A stretch of 64,000 bases of DNA from Perca fluviatilis (taxonomy: Eukaryota > Chordata > Actinopteri > Perciformes > Percidae). Numbering within the stretch: position 1 is the stretch's first letter; each line of letters starts with the position of its first letter. Under the pieces are notes generated by a model. The model had not been told where the DNA came from and did not search any database. It saw only the letters and a list, made by a program, of their open reading frames with translations. The position numbers were made by a program, and so were the translations under genes. The stretch is taken from positions 22,686,727 through 22,750,726 of the forward strand of contig NC_053129.1 in NCBI RefSeq assembly GCF_010015445.1, read 5' to 3'. Below are positions 1-11,958 of the stretch, piece by piece.

Positions 1-330
1 GAAAAACTGGGTGACACCTTAAAATTATTTATTGACAAAGCTCAGGACTTTATTGACAACACACTGAAGTCTGATGTCCTTGATGCCATTGCTGTCTACA
101 TTAATGCTTTCTATGACAAGCACGTAAGCTTAATGAAAACAATCACCAAGTATGCAAACACAGCTGTGGACATTGAGTCGATAAATGGCACTATTAATTA
201 CATTCTGGATAGTTTCAGATCTGTTGTGAATCAATTTTATTATACTGTTACTGCTTATCTGCAGCAGGCTCCTGCTCAATACAGTTCTTATGTAAAAGTT
301 AAGGGTAGAAAGCTTGAGATTAATTTTTGA
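1..330 (+). CDS. 3' end of an upstream apolipoprotein B-like gene (partial)
   Basis: An open frame runs from the first base of the window to a TGA at 328-330, giving 109 residues with no visible splice acceptor, so the 5' part lies outside. The peptide is a lysine-rich amphipathic helical segment and ends VKVKGRKLEINF. The complete apoB gene downstream ends in a similar way ([13 protein letters not shown]...), with the shared pattern V.V..R.LEI, but runs about 10 residues further. I infer that this is the C-terminal alpha-helical domain of a second, tandem apoB copy in the same orientation. ApoB is the non-exchangeable structural protein of secreted lipoproteins. No domain diagnostic of apoB alone lies in this fragment, so the call rests on the C-terminal similarity and the tandem position. 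Confidence 0.75.
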   Translation, partial: EKLGDTLKLFIDKAQDFIDNTLKSDVLDAIAVYINAFYDKHVSLMKTITKYANTAVDIESINGTINYILDSFRSVVNQFYYTVTAYLQQAPAQYSSYVKVKGRKLEINF

Positions 331-604
331 TTCCACCTTCAAGAGAAAAGATTAAAATGCTTCTCCTTGAATGGCTACAGTATTATCTAACATACATTTG
401 TAAGTGTTCAAAACATAAAAATACAAAGAATAGATGAAAAGATTCTAGATGAACATAAACTAACATGTTCAGTTTAATTTAAAAATAAATGTGAAAAACA
501 GTTGATGAGCATATACTAATGATATTACATGTAACAACAATGCCTATAACAACCTGTATAGCCTGTGTTGCAAGTCTCATTTTTCTCTTTTTGTGTTGGT
601 GTAA

Positions 605-610
605 AATAAA
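605..610 (+). promoter_or_regulatory. Polyadenylation signal AATAAA of the upstream apoB-like gene
   Basis: AATAAA lies 275 nt after the stop codon of the partial apoB-like gene and is followed by a GT-rich stretch (gtgtgtt), the usual layout of a vertebrate cleavage and polyadenylation site. Confidence 0.55.
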
Positions 611-2687
611 GTGTGTTAACTAAATAGTGTTGTGCAGCAATTCTTTATTTTCCCCAATGTTTAAGGATATTACCTTACTTACTGCTGCAAGGACATGATA
701 ATGATGGTGATAATTATAGATTTCTAATGCCTGTTTGTGCATCTACTAAAATCGCATCATACTTGGGATGTATGCAAATTTACTGTGTTTTTAATTGTAT
801 GTATATGGGGGCAGGGGATCAGTTGTTGTTGGAGCAGTTAGGCTTGGGAGTGATGTATGTATTTGTGCATGTATTTTGTGTTTTGTATTTACTGTTTAAT
901 TGTTTTAAGGACCCCCTCGAAAATGAGATGATTCATCTCAAGGGGTTATCCAACTAATAAATACATATAAATACATACAAACCACAATGCATGCATGAAC
1001 AGTTACTACAAGTTAAGCATGTTTAGCTGGTTGCACTATCTTGGTATGACAAGACTATATTTTATTATATCTATAAATAAGATGACAATAACATTTAATT
1101 TAATTGGGTTAGGGTTAGGTTTTATACACTTTATAATTTAGGATATGGGATATAGGCATACTATTGTCGTGTCTTTAACACACATATGCATGTAAAAACA
1201 AGGTTTCTAATAAATAATTTTAAAAAAGTTCAAATGTATCCGAACATTGATAAATCTGTGGCGGGCTATCCCTCTGACACTGTTGTTTTGATGAGCAAAC
1301 AAAAGCCCAGCATCCAGTTGAGCAGAGTTAGATCTGTATTGCCACCTCATCATTGAAGATTTCTATCTGTAAGGTCAAATGTCAGTGACTGCCAGGCAGC
1401 ATACAAGGTTGTGAGTTGAAGTGATTAAGCAGAGACACTGTACAAATATCTCTGCCACATGAAAAATAGAGAAGCTAAAAATAACTAATGTTGTAAAATG
1501 TGTACACATGCATATTTAATTACTTTGAGTTACTTGAGTTTGACTTATGTCACTGTTTTCTACAAAAAAAAGACTAATTAAAAACTAATTGTAATTACAT
1601 GGACCCCAATCTAAACAGGAAAGCAGAGCATGACAACTTTCTCATCTCTTAAATTTGTTCTCTGTACATTGGAAAGTCATGAACAAGCCAATAGATGCAC
1701 AAAAGCAATGTCTATTAGCAACCAGAGGGAGTCACTAGAACATATTCTTTATAACAGTCCACATGTTGGTGAATTAATCAGTACCAAAAATAGACTGGAG
1801 CTTTTGTGTTTGTTGGGGCTGGGGTTGATAACTATATGCCAGAGGGGTCAATGTGTCCTGTCTTATTGTCCTCTAGTTTTATAAAAACATTGCCAAATGT
1901 TGATTGATCATTCAGTAAAACCCTGAATGGCAGAAATGCATGCATGCATGCATTGATTATCAGCAGATTGCGTTATTCATATAACACAGCTTTTAGCTAT
2001 CCAACCATTTGTGGGAAATAAACGCATTTCACATAAATCTGAGGCAAATTATGCTTTCCAATCTAAGAAAAAAAAATGCTGTCTCTTATCTAGCGTATAT
2101 GCCACCGTGGTCATTGTGGCTGCCTGTTTGATGGTCCTGCGGTTTTATAAAGACACACTGTTTACCTAGCGTTTTGGTTTCAGCTGGTATAAAATACGGT
2201 ATGCAGCAGCATTTGTTTAGTTCTTTCAATATCGTCTAAATATATAAAATATTTTTGAAGATAAATTAAGTTAAAATAAGTCTAGGCAAGGTCAGCTGAA
2301 CCTGATAGAACTTTTGACAAACATTGTCAGAGACTGAAACCTTTGATCCATGATTGTCTCTCCTTAACAGTACTGGAACATGTTATCAACTAGTTCATGA
2401 AGATACACTGTACAAGAAGATACCAGTCACAGTGACAGTATTTTTCAGGGTGCTGTCCTAATAAAACGTGCACTTAGAATAAAGTTTCACATATAGTCTA
2501 TGCAAGCAATTCCTAGACTTTTTAAGCACATAAATACTTAGGGAACACACATTGTGATATTGCTTTAGTTACATGCCTGCCAGCTGTTATGTAATGTTAT
2601 GCATGACTTTAAAACTTAAACCAGCCCCAACATGTATAATGAATTCTGGAAGCTAAACGCTGAAAGCTGCTGTTTGCCAACAGACAG

Positions 2688-2730
<43 letters not shown>

Positions 2731-4680
2731 CACACACAATTATTTATTAACTAGAGCAACACATAAGATAACTCAACATGTTTAACAGGCTCTGCTTTGC
2801 TCCATCTGATGCACACCCTGATTTGGTGTTAGAGGAGCCGCCCTGAGTACAACCACATTCTCCAAAGCAAGGAAACTGCAAATATGTTTTCCTTAAGGCT
2901 GGGTTATCTGCTGCTCAATTGGACATAGCTCAAGCTAAAAGTCTTCCCATTTCTCACACCAAGCAAACTACAGTATATTGGTCCATCACTCACTAATGAC
3001 ATGTTGACCTTTTTCCATATTATGCTATATATAAAACCCTAGGTCAAAGACTATTCCTCACACTTTGCAAGTAAACTTTGGATGAGAGACTGCTTAGATA
3101 TGCATTTCTTAAATAGTTGAGTAATGCTTTCAAGCACTTTGAAGAACTTACTCACACCCACACATTTAAAAAAACAGAAATCCCTGTCCTAACACTGTCA
3201 CAACAGTATGCTCAACACCTTGCAATTAATCTTGCAATACCCAGTTATGCAAATTTAAAGTACAGGTGAGAGGAGCACAGGATACAGCATTAGCCTATTT
3301 GTTCTGTTGTTAAGCACTGACCTGATTGGGACAAAGCTCTGTGGTTATGGTTCTAATGTGATTTACGTTGCCATATGTCAGACATGCCAAAGAAGGAAAA
3401 ACACAGATGCTATAGCAGTAATAACATAAATAATAATTGAATTTTACCGGGGACCTGGTATTGAACATGCTAGCTCACTGGCAGGTTGTTCACTCAAACG
3501 GAAGGAATGGAGGCATTGTTAATGTTATTAATTACAGCAGTGAATTTCCTGTTACGTGAAGTAAAAAAGTCCACTGTCTATTTTAAATGTTACTGTTGAT
3601 TACAGCTAAAGACTGGTGATTCACCACAATGCAATACTGGATATGCACAAGCAAAATTCTAAGGAGAGGCACATCTGAGAGCCATTCATATTGTGATACG
3701 TTTAAGGCTTCATGTTTCAAGCTAACAATGGAATTATAATAACAATGTTCCAAGTGGTAACTGCAAGGTAGTCTCTTTGACATCATGCAATTCATTTCTC
3801 ACATGCCCTGCTGGAGAGCATTCCAGAAACACACAGAAGTAATTAAAGCTTCAAGCTGTCTGTGAACATATTAGATATGGTATTATAAAGGGTTTGTTGG
3901 CAATTGGACATGCATATTTTTACTTTTGTAAGTTATCTAGCGCTCTTAATTATTTAAATCACTCTTTATGTGTATTATTTTTGAACAACAGAAAATAGAT
4001 AGCAGTATCCAACAAAAGGGATGACCTGAACACAACTCAGCAAGAAAAACAAACAAGCATCCCTTCTGAGAAAATGATATGCCCTACCTAGGTGCAATGA
4101 CTGAACAAAAGGCTGTTGCCTCCCTTCTTTTGTACATTCTTATGACTGAAGTCATGTGGTGTGAGTGTAGGTGAAATTGTAAATGATAAATTTGAGGTAG
4201 ATTTAGATGCATATTGAGGAGATGATAACAACTTGAAACCAAGGGAGTAAGCTTCTCCTCGGAAAGCGTAGCTCCTATGGTGCCATTTTGATGTGAACAA
4301 GCCATCACCTCCCGTTAGCATTCCATTGACCGCCATTCATTTTGGTGCCACTTTGACAGCGAATAACTTTACATCTGAAGCGTTTAAAGACTCTATTTGT
4401 CCATTGCTTATTTCTAAAGAAACATGACAGTGTATAAAAGGCTCCATTACCTTGTACCTCACGTTATGGCTCCGTTGCAGACTTTTTTGTAAAAATAACA
4501 ATTAATAACAATTGTGTCATAACCACGCGACTGTCTGTCGCATGGTATAGAAATTACCGTACAGTACAGGAGAAGCTCGCAGACCGTTTCGACTCACATT
4601 AGCTGTTTAAGTTTAATTAGGCCTACTAATGTTAACTAGCATTTTAGTTAGCAATAATTAGCCTGTGCCTATGTTAACAT
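611..4680. other. Intergenic stretch without a recognisable gene
   Basis: About 4 kb of AT-rich sequence between the apoB-like tail and a LINE fragment. Open frames here are short (under 100 codons), lack splice context and resemble nothing I recognise. A short TGCA repeat sits near 1938-1953 and a CA microsatellite at 2689-2738. No promoter or exon pattern is convincing. Confidence 0.6.
2689..2738. repeat. (CA)n microsatellite
   Basis: About 50 bp of CA dinucleotide with one interruption (caaaca), in intergenic DNA. Likely length-polymorphic. Confidence 0.95.
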
Positions 4681-4686
4681 ATGTTC

Positions 4687-7440
4687 TCAGTCTCCGCAAG
4701 ATTGGGAATGATCGAGATTTCTCAAATATTCAATAATGTGAGCACAAATTCCCCATGCTGTGTCATTTATGTCCCAGTATTCTTGCCATACTATTTCCAT
4801 TTGATGCTTAATAATTGCTTTGCCCTCAGTTTTACTAAGGATTTCCATGTCCACAATCTGGGATTTAGTTGATTGCTTGGCCAATATGTCAGCATCCTCG
4901 TTTCCATCCACACCTATATGGGTAGGAACCCACACAAAGCAAACCTTTACTTCCTTATTGTACATTCTATACAATAAATTATATTTCAAAAATGTGATCT
5001 TGTCTGCATGATTTCACTGTTTTTATGCTTGTAAGCGCTACCAAACTATCCAAAGCAATTAGTGCATTACTTTTGTTACTTTCTTCCAACCATTCCAATG
5101 CTAATATACTAGCTAGAAGCTCACCAGTATAAACTGATAAATGATCTGTGTCTTTCTTCTTAATACATATCTTATACAGTCCTGTGGAATGTAAACTGCG
5201 GCTCCAGTACGTCCAGTCTCGGGATCTTTTGAACCATCTGTGAATATCAACAACTTTTCTTGCTCAATATAATGCTGTACTATATTCCCAGTATATCTCT
5301 GCTCAGACTTCTTTCTCAATTGCTGGATATTTAAATCTACTAATGGCATCACAAACAACATCACATGGAGGAATAGTTGATGACGGGACTGTTGGACTAT
5401 ATTTTATATTTCCTAAACCTATATTTTCTGCTTTTACATTTCCTATCCACCCAAAACTATGAAAATCGGACGTGTTAGGCTCCCAACAATCCTGCAAAAT
5501 GGTCTTCGAAGGATGAAATATTCCATGACCTTGTAAATTGACCCAATATGCCATCATAAGATTTACTCTCCTAATCCGCAGTGGCATTTCCCCCATTTCA
5601 GTCTGTATTGCAGCTACTAGTTATGTTTTAAATTCACCCAGGGGCGATTCTAGGATCAGACCTTTAGGGGGGGCTCAGCCCCTAATGAGAATGTGACACG
5701 GATACAGTGCCTTGCAAAAGTGTTAACCCCCCCATGCTAAATCAGTAATTTCATTAGCCGATAATCTCTGAGCGAGCTATGGAACAACAACGTCAGCTAA
5801 TGTTTTTAACTAAACCAGTTCAGCAAATTCAGCAAATTTAGTTGCTTACGTTTCAATTTGGGTTCTAATCTGCGACTTGAAATTACCAACTTCTTCTCCT
5901 TCTCTGGAGACTACCAACGTTAAACTTCCCAACCGCACTCCTGCTCTCCCTCTGACAGATTAGATAGAGACACAGCCAAAGCCGGGAGTCAACCACCTCA
6001 ATTGGCCAAAACTATGTTTCTGTTAACCCTTTCTTTGACTGGGTTACAGGTGCTTAGCACCGGCGACAGACACACAGGATGTTAAACCTGTTTCAAGCCC
6101 TTTGAACCTGTAATTGTTTGTCCTCTGTCACTAACAGACAAGTTCAACAACTCTCACTTGAAGCACCAAAATTGAAAAAAAAAAAATCTCCCATGAATGC
6201 ACCACTACAAATATGTAGAGCCTGAGCCTGCTGTACATCAAGCATTTTAAGATTAGTCTCTGCTGCAGATGCATATGCTATGCAACCATAATCTAGTACT
6301 GCTTACATTATGTCCAACCTGTTCAAAGATGTCATTGATCATTATATTACACAATAATGGACTACATATACTACCTTGCGGAGTTCCATTTTCTACTGAG
6401 TACTGATTGGAATACTCTGTACCAATTTTACTTCTATTGTTCTCCCAAACATGAAATCTAACACCCATTTGTACAATTTACCATTTATACCCAAATTATT
6501 TAGTATAATGAGAAGTCCTTCTTTCCACAACATGTCATATGCTTTTTCAACATAAAAAATACAGCAATCACCATTTCTCTATTAGTTTGAGCTTTCCTAA
6601 TTTCTGATTCCAGACACAAAATATTATCCATTGTTCCTCTTCCTTTACAAAATCCACCTTGATAATTTGAAAAAAGGTCCTTACTTTCTAAGTGTGTTAA
6701 TCTTTCCATAGCCATCCATTCCATAGTCTTTCCTAACTGTGATGTTAATGAAATAGGTCTATAACTTGATGTTTTTGATGACTCTTTGCCTGGTTTAAGT
6801 ATCTGAACTATAATTGATTGTTTCCACATTGATGGGATTTTGCCTTGATCCTATATTTCTTTAAACAATCTTAATATTACTTCAAGTGCATTATCTGACA
6901 TATGTGCTAACCTGCTATAGCAAAAACCATCTTTTCCTGGTGAAGATTGCCATGGATTAGAAATAGCTTTCCGTAGTTCAAATGGTAGGTCTAAATCTTC
7001 TCCTGATGAAACGTTTTTTTCGGTAACCCTTGGGTTCCGTGCAAGGGTCTCTTCCCTGTTTAGCCTGTAACGATACATTTTCCGAACTATGAACCTTCAC
7101 AATTGTTTTTGCTAGAATTTCTGCCTTTTCTAAATTAATTATTGCCTTTATATTATTATATATTATAAGTTGTTCTTTACGCCACTGATTTTCCTTATCA
7201 CTCCCCATACCTCTGATAACTTTAGTTCTCTTCCAATTTTGTTACAGTATTGTCTCCAGTATGTACGTTTTGCAGACCTAATTGCGTTTTGAACCATTGC
7301 TTGTGCTTTTTTATATCAAATCAATGCATCCATTGCATCTTGAACCTTTAGCTGTCTAAAAGTTCTATTTGTCTTTGTGATTGTTTCCTCACAATTTTCA
7401 TCCCACCACGGCACACTCTTGCACACTACTTTTGAAACGT
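4687..7440 (-). mobile_element. Degenerate I-like (Nimb/I) LINE ORF2 fragment with RT and RNase H
   Basis: Read on the - strand, several frame-broken pieces follow the order of an ORF2 protein of an RNase H-bearing non-LTR retrotransposon. A PWWDE-like linker lies at about 7430-7400. Reverse-transcriptase pieces follow, with KPGK...YRPISLTS...GK near 6800-6700, then GRGTMDN, then GTPQGS..SPLL.NIMINDIF near 6390-6310. A post-RT segment (LDYGCIAYASAAETNLKMLD) lies near 6290-6230. The RNase H part follows, with FTDGSKDPETGRTGAAVY near 5250-5190 and VWVPTHIGVDGNEDADILA near 4935-4880. The catalytic Y/FADD box between NIMINDIF and LDYG is missing and the endonuclease domain is absent, so the copy is 5'-truncated and dead. 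A separate repeat interrupts it at about 5636-6195. The I/Nimb placement rests on RT plus RNase H and on recalled similarity. Confidence 0.85.
5636..6195. mobile_element. Repeat inserted into the LINE fragment
   Basis: This stretch splits the LINE reading: ALHICSGAFMG ends just above it and the EMGEMPLRIRR segment resumes just below. It starts with a G-rich motif (aggggcgattctaggatcag) of a kind seen dispersed in fish genomes, and ends in an A-rich run near 6176. Inside, acagtgccttgcaaaagtg at about 5704-5722 resembles the outer end of a Tc1-like element. No coding sequence is recognised and the exact borders are uncertain. Confidence 0.5.
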
Positions 7441-7572
7441 AGCATCATCGAGCTAAGTTAGCTAATGTTACATCCCCATTAAAAATAGTTGGTAACAACT
7501 GTATAAGTCGGTCTTGCCCACCAGACACCTGGTTATGGGTCTCTCAGTTGTAGACGGTCCAGGGTCGACTTT

Positions 7573-7960
7573 TAGGGGTGTTGAAATTAATCATTGCATT
7601 GCGATGCGGACCTGGACAATTCTGCATCGATGCAGTAACAGACCATAATAGATTATTGCCTAATGACGTAACATGTTGATTTTCCCATCGCTTCTTTTTT
7701 GTTGTTGTGCCTTTTGTCTGATGTCTGCTGTGTTCAGACTCCCTATATTCAGGAAGTGTCTTTTTTAAGAGCAGATACAATAAAAAGGGCAGCTCATATA
7801 TATCTGATTGCTTGAATTTGTTGATGAAAACCTTTTGTAGCAATATATAATAATATTGAGGAGGTGGCGCATCGTGATGCATCGTGATATTGAATCGATT
7901 CAAAATGTTGACAGGATAATCGTTATCAAATCGTGACACCAGTGAAGATTCACACTCCTA
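7573..7960. mobile_element. hAT-like MITE
   Basis: About 388 bp with terminal inverted similarity (TAGGGGTGT at the left, TAGGAGTGTG inverted at the right), rich in ATCGTGATGCATCG-type palindromes. The flanks tcgacttt and gcgacttg share six of eight bases, consistent with an aged 8-bp target duplication. No transposase frame, so non-autonomous. Confidence 0.55.
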
Positions 7961-9283
7961 GCGACTTGCTGAGTCATGTGAAAAGGGAATTGCAGTAGTC
8001 TAGCCGGGATGATATAAAACCGAGAATGATCATCTCTAGCTCAGATTGCGATACAACAGCCTTGAGTTTGGCAATGTTTTTTAACTGGAAGAAACATGCT
8101 TAATGCAGTTGTATGGTATTGAATTGTTTTTTATTCCATTTGAGGTATTTCTAATATTTTGTCAACCACATTTATATCAATGAATAGTTATATCAATAAA
8201 AATAATTGCAACAAAAACAACTGAAAATTCACATTTATGAATGGTAGGCTATGTTGCACAGCTGTTGTATTAGTTTTTTTGTGTTTCATGAAAACACCAC
8301 TTACACAACCAACTGTTAAATCAACAAAGCTGAAGAACATGAAAGCTATAATTAGATTTGGTCTATATTTTTTGGTGCACATCCAAGGTTTCCTGCAGTA
8401 AATATGTATTATTTATTATTTATTTATTGATATTGATATTGTCAACATGTTTATTTCTATCTGGTCGTGATTTGAAAACATTATGTGTTTTTTTTTCTTT
8501 TTTTTCTACTTGCCATATATCTGTTTTTCGGTCAGGAGAACCATATCTCTAATTTGTACCAAGTCCAGTAGTTATGACAACACCTACTGCATCATCAAGA
8601 CTGTATCACCACAGTTATAGAGGTGAGTTGATTTTGCTGAGCAAAGCAATGATGGGTCTGGCTCCAACTAATCCTGTCAGGGTCCAGAGAATGTCCAAAC
8701 AGATTACAAGCAAGACGCAATAGGATGACTTGCATTTTAAAATGGGTAAATGTAAAAATAAACTCACTCTTATAGTGATAATTTATGTAATAGCTCTTTT
8801 AGTTATTGTGTAATCAATCCCACTTTTCTGCTGACTTGCTTACTTTTTTAATGTCTGTAATATTGTTTGCACCTCCATGTTATTGCTTTACTTTACTGAC
8901 TGCTTTGTTTTTTTTTATATTATACGTCATTAGTTTTGACGACCATTGTAGCCATACAATGACACCACGTGTAATGTATTGAATCATATTGATCTGGTGT
9001 GACTCCTTTCACAACACAGTTGAGCGACATACAGCAGATGATCAACTTCACAGAACAAACTTTGAACCAAAGCTCAAAAGTTCTCAGACACAGGGGTGGC
9101 AAAATTTGATTTGCTATATTTATTGATCCATATTTGTGGGTCATGTTTTTATATGACAGAAAGTGTCAAATGCAATTTTGATTGATCTTAGATCTTAGAG
9201 GATCCATTGTTTCAGATTGACTCTGTGTTATATTTACACTAGCAGTTAATGTACTGTTGTAAATTGAAATCAATCATTTATTT
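7961..9283. other. Intergenic stretch without a recognisable gene
   Basis: AT-rich sequence with poly-T runs and TTTA-type low complexity near 8405-8435. No exon, RNA gene or clearly bounded transposon is recognised. Confidence 0.5.
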
Positions 9284-9467
9284 CACCCTTGCAACTTTTG
9301 GTTCGCTGGCCGAAAGTTGCAAGAGGGGTTTTCCGCTCACAGGCGCTAGGGGGAAGTGAGACGACCACCATTCAACTCGAAAAAAGTCATATAACCATTC
9401 CAATGACTCCGAAGCTGTTCAGTTAAGGTAAATTAAGCTTAAAAAAACCTGCATAGTTCCCCTTTAA
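9284..9467. repeat. Dispersed fish repeat fragment
   Basis: A GC-richer block with a short inverted motif (gcaacttttggttcgctggc, then cgaaagttgcaa), followed by a stretch ending gcatagttcccctttaag. I recognise this as a type of sequence repeated across fish genomes, but cannot assign a family without a repeat library. Confidence 0.4.
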
Positions 9468-10131
9468 GAAAAGGTTATACAAGACATCTGTGAGATCTAT
9501 GGATATTTTGGTTTTTGTGAACACCTCTATATCAATTCTATCTCTGGTTAATTAAACATTGAAAATGCAACCCCTAGAAAAGGATAATTTCAGCACAAAT
9601 TTCTAATTTCTCTTTTATTTGTCCCACATTTTCTTTGTATTAATGTAACGTTTAATTATGGCCCTTTGCTCCAAGTCCAGTGACGTCATTTTGTATATAC
9701 TGTAATCACTGTACTCAGTGCTGTTGTGACTCATATGCAATTTTAGTCTGTCTTCTTCTGACTGATTAACTTATCTTGAGTTCACCTCTGTTGTAATCTT
9801 GATCAAACAGCTGTTACCTTTTTTTAGGAGGTGAAAGGTGAACCAAGGATGTCCAGATATTTGTGTTTTGTTATCAGAAACATTACAGACAAATGTATTC
9901 TTTGACTGTAACAGTAAATCCACTGTTTTGGGGGGCATTGGCTTAATTTACTTTTTCATTATAGTAAATCTAACATTGTAGAACAGTGTCTCAGACAATT
10001 TAAGTTAATAAGCCAAGCATACTAGAGGCCTACTTCTGAATATATAGAACATAAGCCTGAACTTGACAAAGACATTCATGTAGTTTCCGTCAAATTAGAC
10101 TTAACTATCTCCTAGAGAGTGATCTTATGTA

Positions 10132-11353
10132 CACTCACCTAAAGGATTATTAGGAACACCTGTACGATTTCTTGTTAATGCAATTATCTAATCAACCAAT
10201 CACACGGCAGCTGCTTCAATGCATTTAGGGGTGTGGTCCAGGTCTAGACAATCTCCTGAACTCCAAACTGAATGTCAGAATGGGAAAGAACGGTGATCTA
10301 AGCAACTTTGAGCGTGGCATGGTTGTTGGTGCCAGATGGGCTGGTTTGAGTATTTCACAATCTGCTCAGTTACTGGGATTTTCACGCACAACCATTTCTA
10401 GGGTTTACAAAGAATGCTCTGAAAAAGGAAAAACATCCAGTATGCAGCAGTTCTGGGGGGCGAAAATGCCTTGTTGATGCTTGAGGTCAGAGGAGAATGG
10501 GCCGACTGATTCCAGCTGATAGAAGATCAAATTTGATTCAAATAACCACTCGTTACAACTGAGATATGCAGCAAAGCATTTGTGAAGTCACAACACACAC
10601 AACCTTGAGGCAGATGGGCTACACCAGCAGAAGACCCCACCGGGTACCACTCATCTCCACTAAAAATAGGAAAATGAGGCTACAATTTGCACAAGCTCAC
10701 CAAAATTGGACAGTTGAAGACTGTAAAAATGTTGCCTGGTCTGATGAGTCTCGATTTCTGTTGAGACATTCAGATGGTAGTGTCAGAATTTGGCATAAAC
10801 AGAATGAGAACATGGATCTGTCATGCCTGGTTACCACTGGGCAGGCTGGTGGTGGTGGTGTAATGGTGTCGGGAATGTTTTCTTGGCACATTTTAGGCCC
10901 CTTAGTACCAATTGGGCATCGTTTAAATGCCACAGCCTACCTGAGCATTGTTTCTGACCATGTCCATCCCTTTATGACCACCATGTACCCATCCTCTGAT
11001 GGCTACTTCCAGCAGGATAATGCATCATGTCACAAAGCTCGAATCATTTCAAATTGGTTTCTTGAACATGACAATGAGTTCACTGTACTAAAATGGCCCC
11101 CACAGTCACCAGATCTCAACCCAATAGAACATCTTTGGGATGTGGTGGAACGGGAGCTTCGTGCCCTGGACGTGTATCCCACAAATCTCCATCAACTGCA
11201 AGATGCTATCCTCTCAATATGGGCCACCATTTCTGAAGAATGCTTCCAGCACCTTGTTGAATCAATGCCACGAAGAATTAAGGCAGTTCTGAAGGCGAAA
11301 GGGGGTCAAACATGGTAATAGTAGGGTGTTCCTAATAATCCTTTAGGTGAGTG
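10132..11353 (+). mobile_element. Tc1-like DNA transposon, near-complete copy
   Basis: A 1222-bp element between TA dinucleotides (10130-10131 and 11354-11355). Its inverted ends begin CACTCACCTAAAGGATTATT and match almost perfectly over about 28 bp. It encodes a broken Tc1 transposase. The well-preserved ends suggest a fairly recent insertion in the region between the two apoB copies. Confidence 0.93.
10280..11318 (+). pseudogene. Tc1-like transposase, frameshifted
   Basis: The N-terminal piece (10280 to about 10460) carries the paired-like helix-turn-helix (FERGMVVGARWAGLSISQSA..LGFSRTTISRV). The C-terminal piece (10566-11318, 250 codons in another frame) carries the DDE catalytic core: D in WSDESRF, D in FQQDNASCHKA, and E in SPDLNPIEHLW, the DD34E spacing of Tc1. 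The two pieces lie in different frames. The shift falls around the G run at about 10454-10460, with in-frame stops at about 10482 and 10557 on the downstream frame. The enzyme cuts and pastes its own element at TA sites; this copy cannot make full-length protein, though all three catalytic residues remain. Confidence 0.92.
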
Positions 11354-11374
11354 TATATGTTTGTTGCTTCTTAT

Positions 11375-11574
11375 CAGTGGCGGAGGAAGTATTCACATTC
11401 TTTATTTCAGTAAAAGTACCAATACCACAAAAATAATCCATTAGTCCTGCACTGAAAATGTTACCGAAGTAAAAGTATAACTATTATCATGTAAAATATA
11501 CTTAACGTATCAAAAGTAAAAGAACTTAATGCAGAGAAATGGTCCATGTGAATAAATATATTTATGACATACTA

Positions 11575-11606
<32 letters not shown>

Positions 11607-11958
11607 GTTTATATAGTATATGAATATATCATTGTTACTCATGCATTAATGTTCAAACAGCATTTTACTCTTGTGGTTGGTTGAGGTGGAGCCTCCAAAT
11701 GTCTGTCTGACCAACAGAACAAAATTATTCAGTTTACTGTAATGAAAGGCAAAGAAAACAACAAGTCTTTACATTGGAGAGGCTGAAGTCATGAAATGTT
11801 TGCCATTTTTGCATGAAAACGACTTAAACAATGAATCTACGAATTTGAGCTGTAAGATAAATGCAATAGAGTAAAAAGTAAAACATTTCCCTTTGAAATA
11901 CTCAAGTAACGTACAGTAGGCTACATGAGTAAATGTACTTAGTTACATTACACCACTG
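11375..11958. mobile_element. MITE with CAGTGG...CCACTG-type ends
   Basis: About 584 bp starting CAGTGGCGGAGGAAGTATTC and ending in acattacaccactg, rich in near-repeats of agtaaaagta / agtaaatgtact. A similar element lies at 29591-30021. It contains a TA-rich run at about 11575-11606. Non-coding, and family only loosely known to me. Confidence 0.6.

Noticed and set aside
1630..1884. An 84-codon open frame in the intergenic region
   Set aside because: No family resemblance, no splice or promoter context, and length expected by chance in AT-rich DNA.
4687..7208. Reverse transcriptase and RNase H reading as a domesticated host gene
   Set aside because: The catalytic box is missing, the frame is broken repeatedly and another repeat splits it; this is a dead LINE copy.
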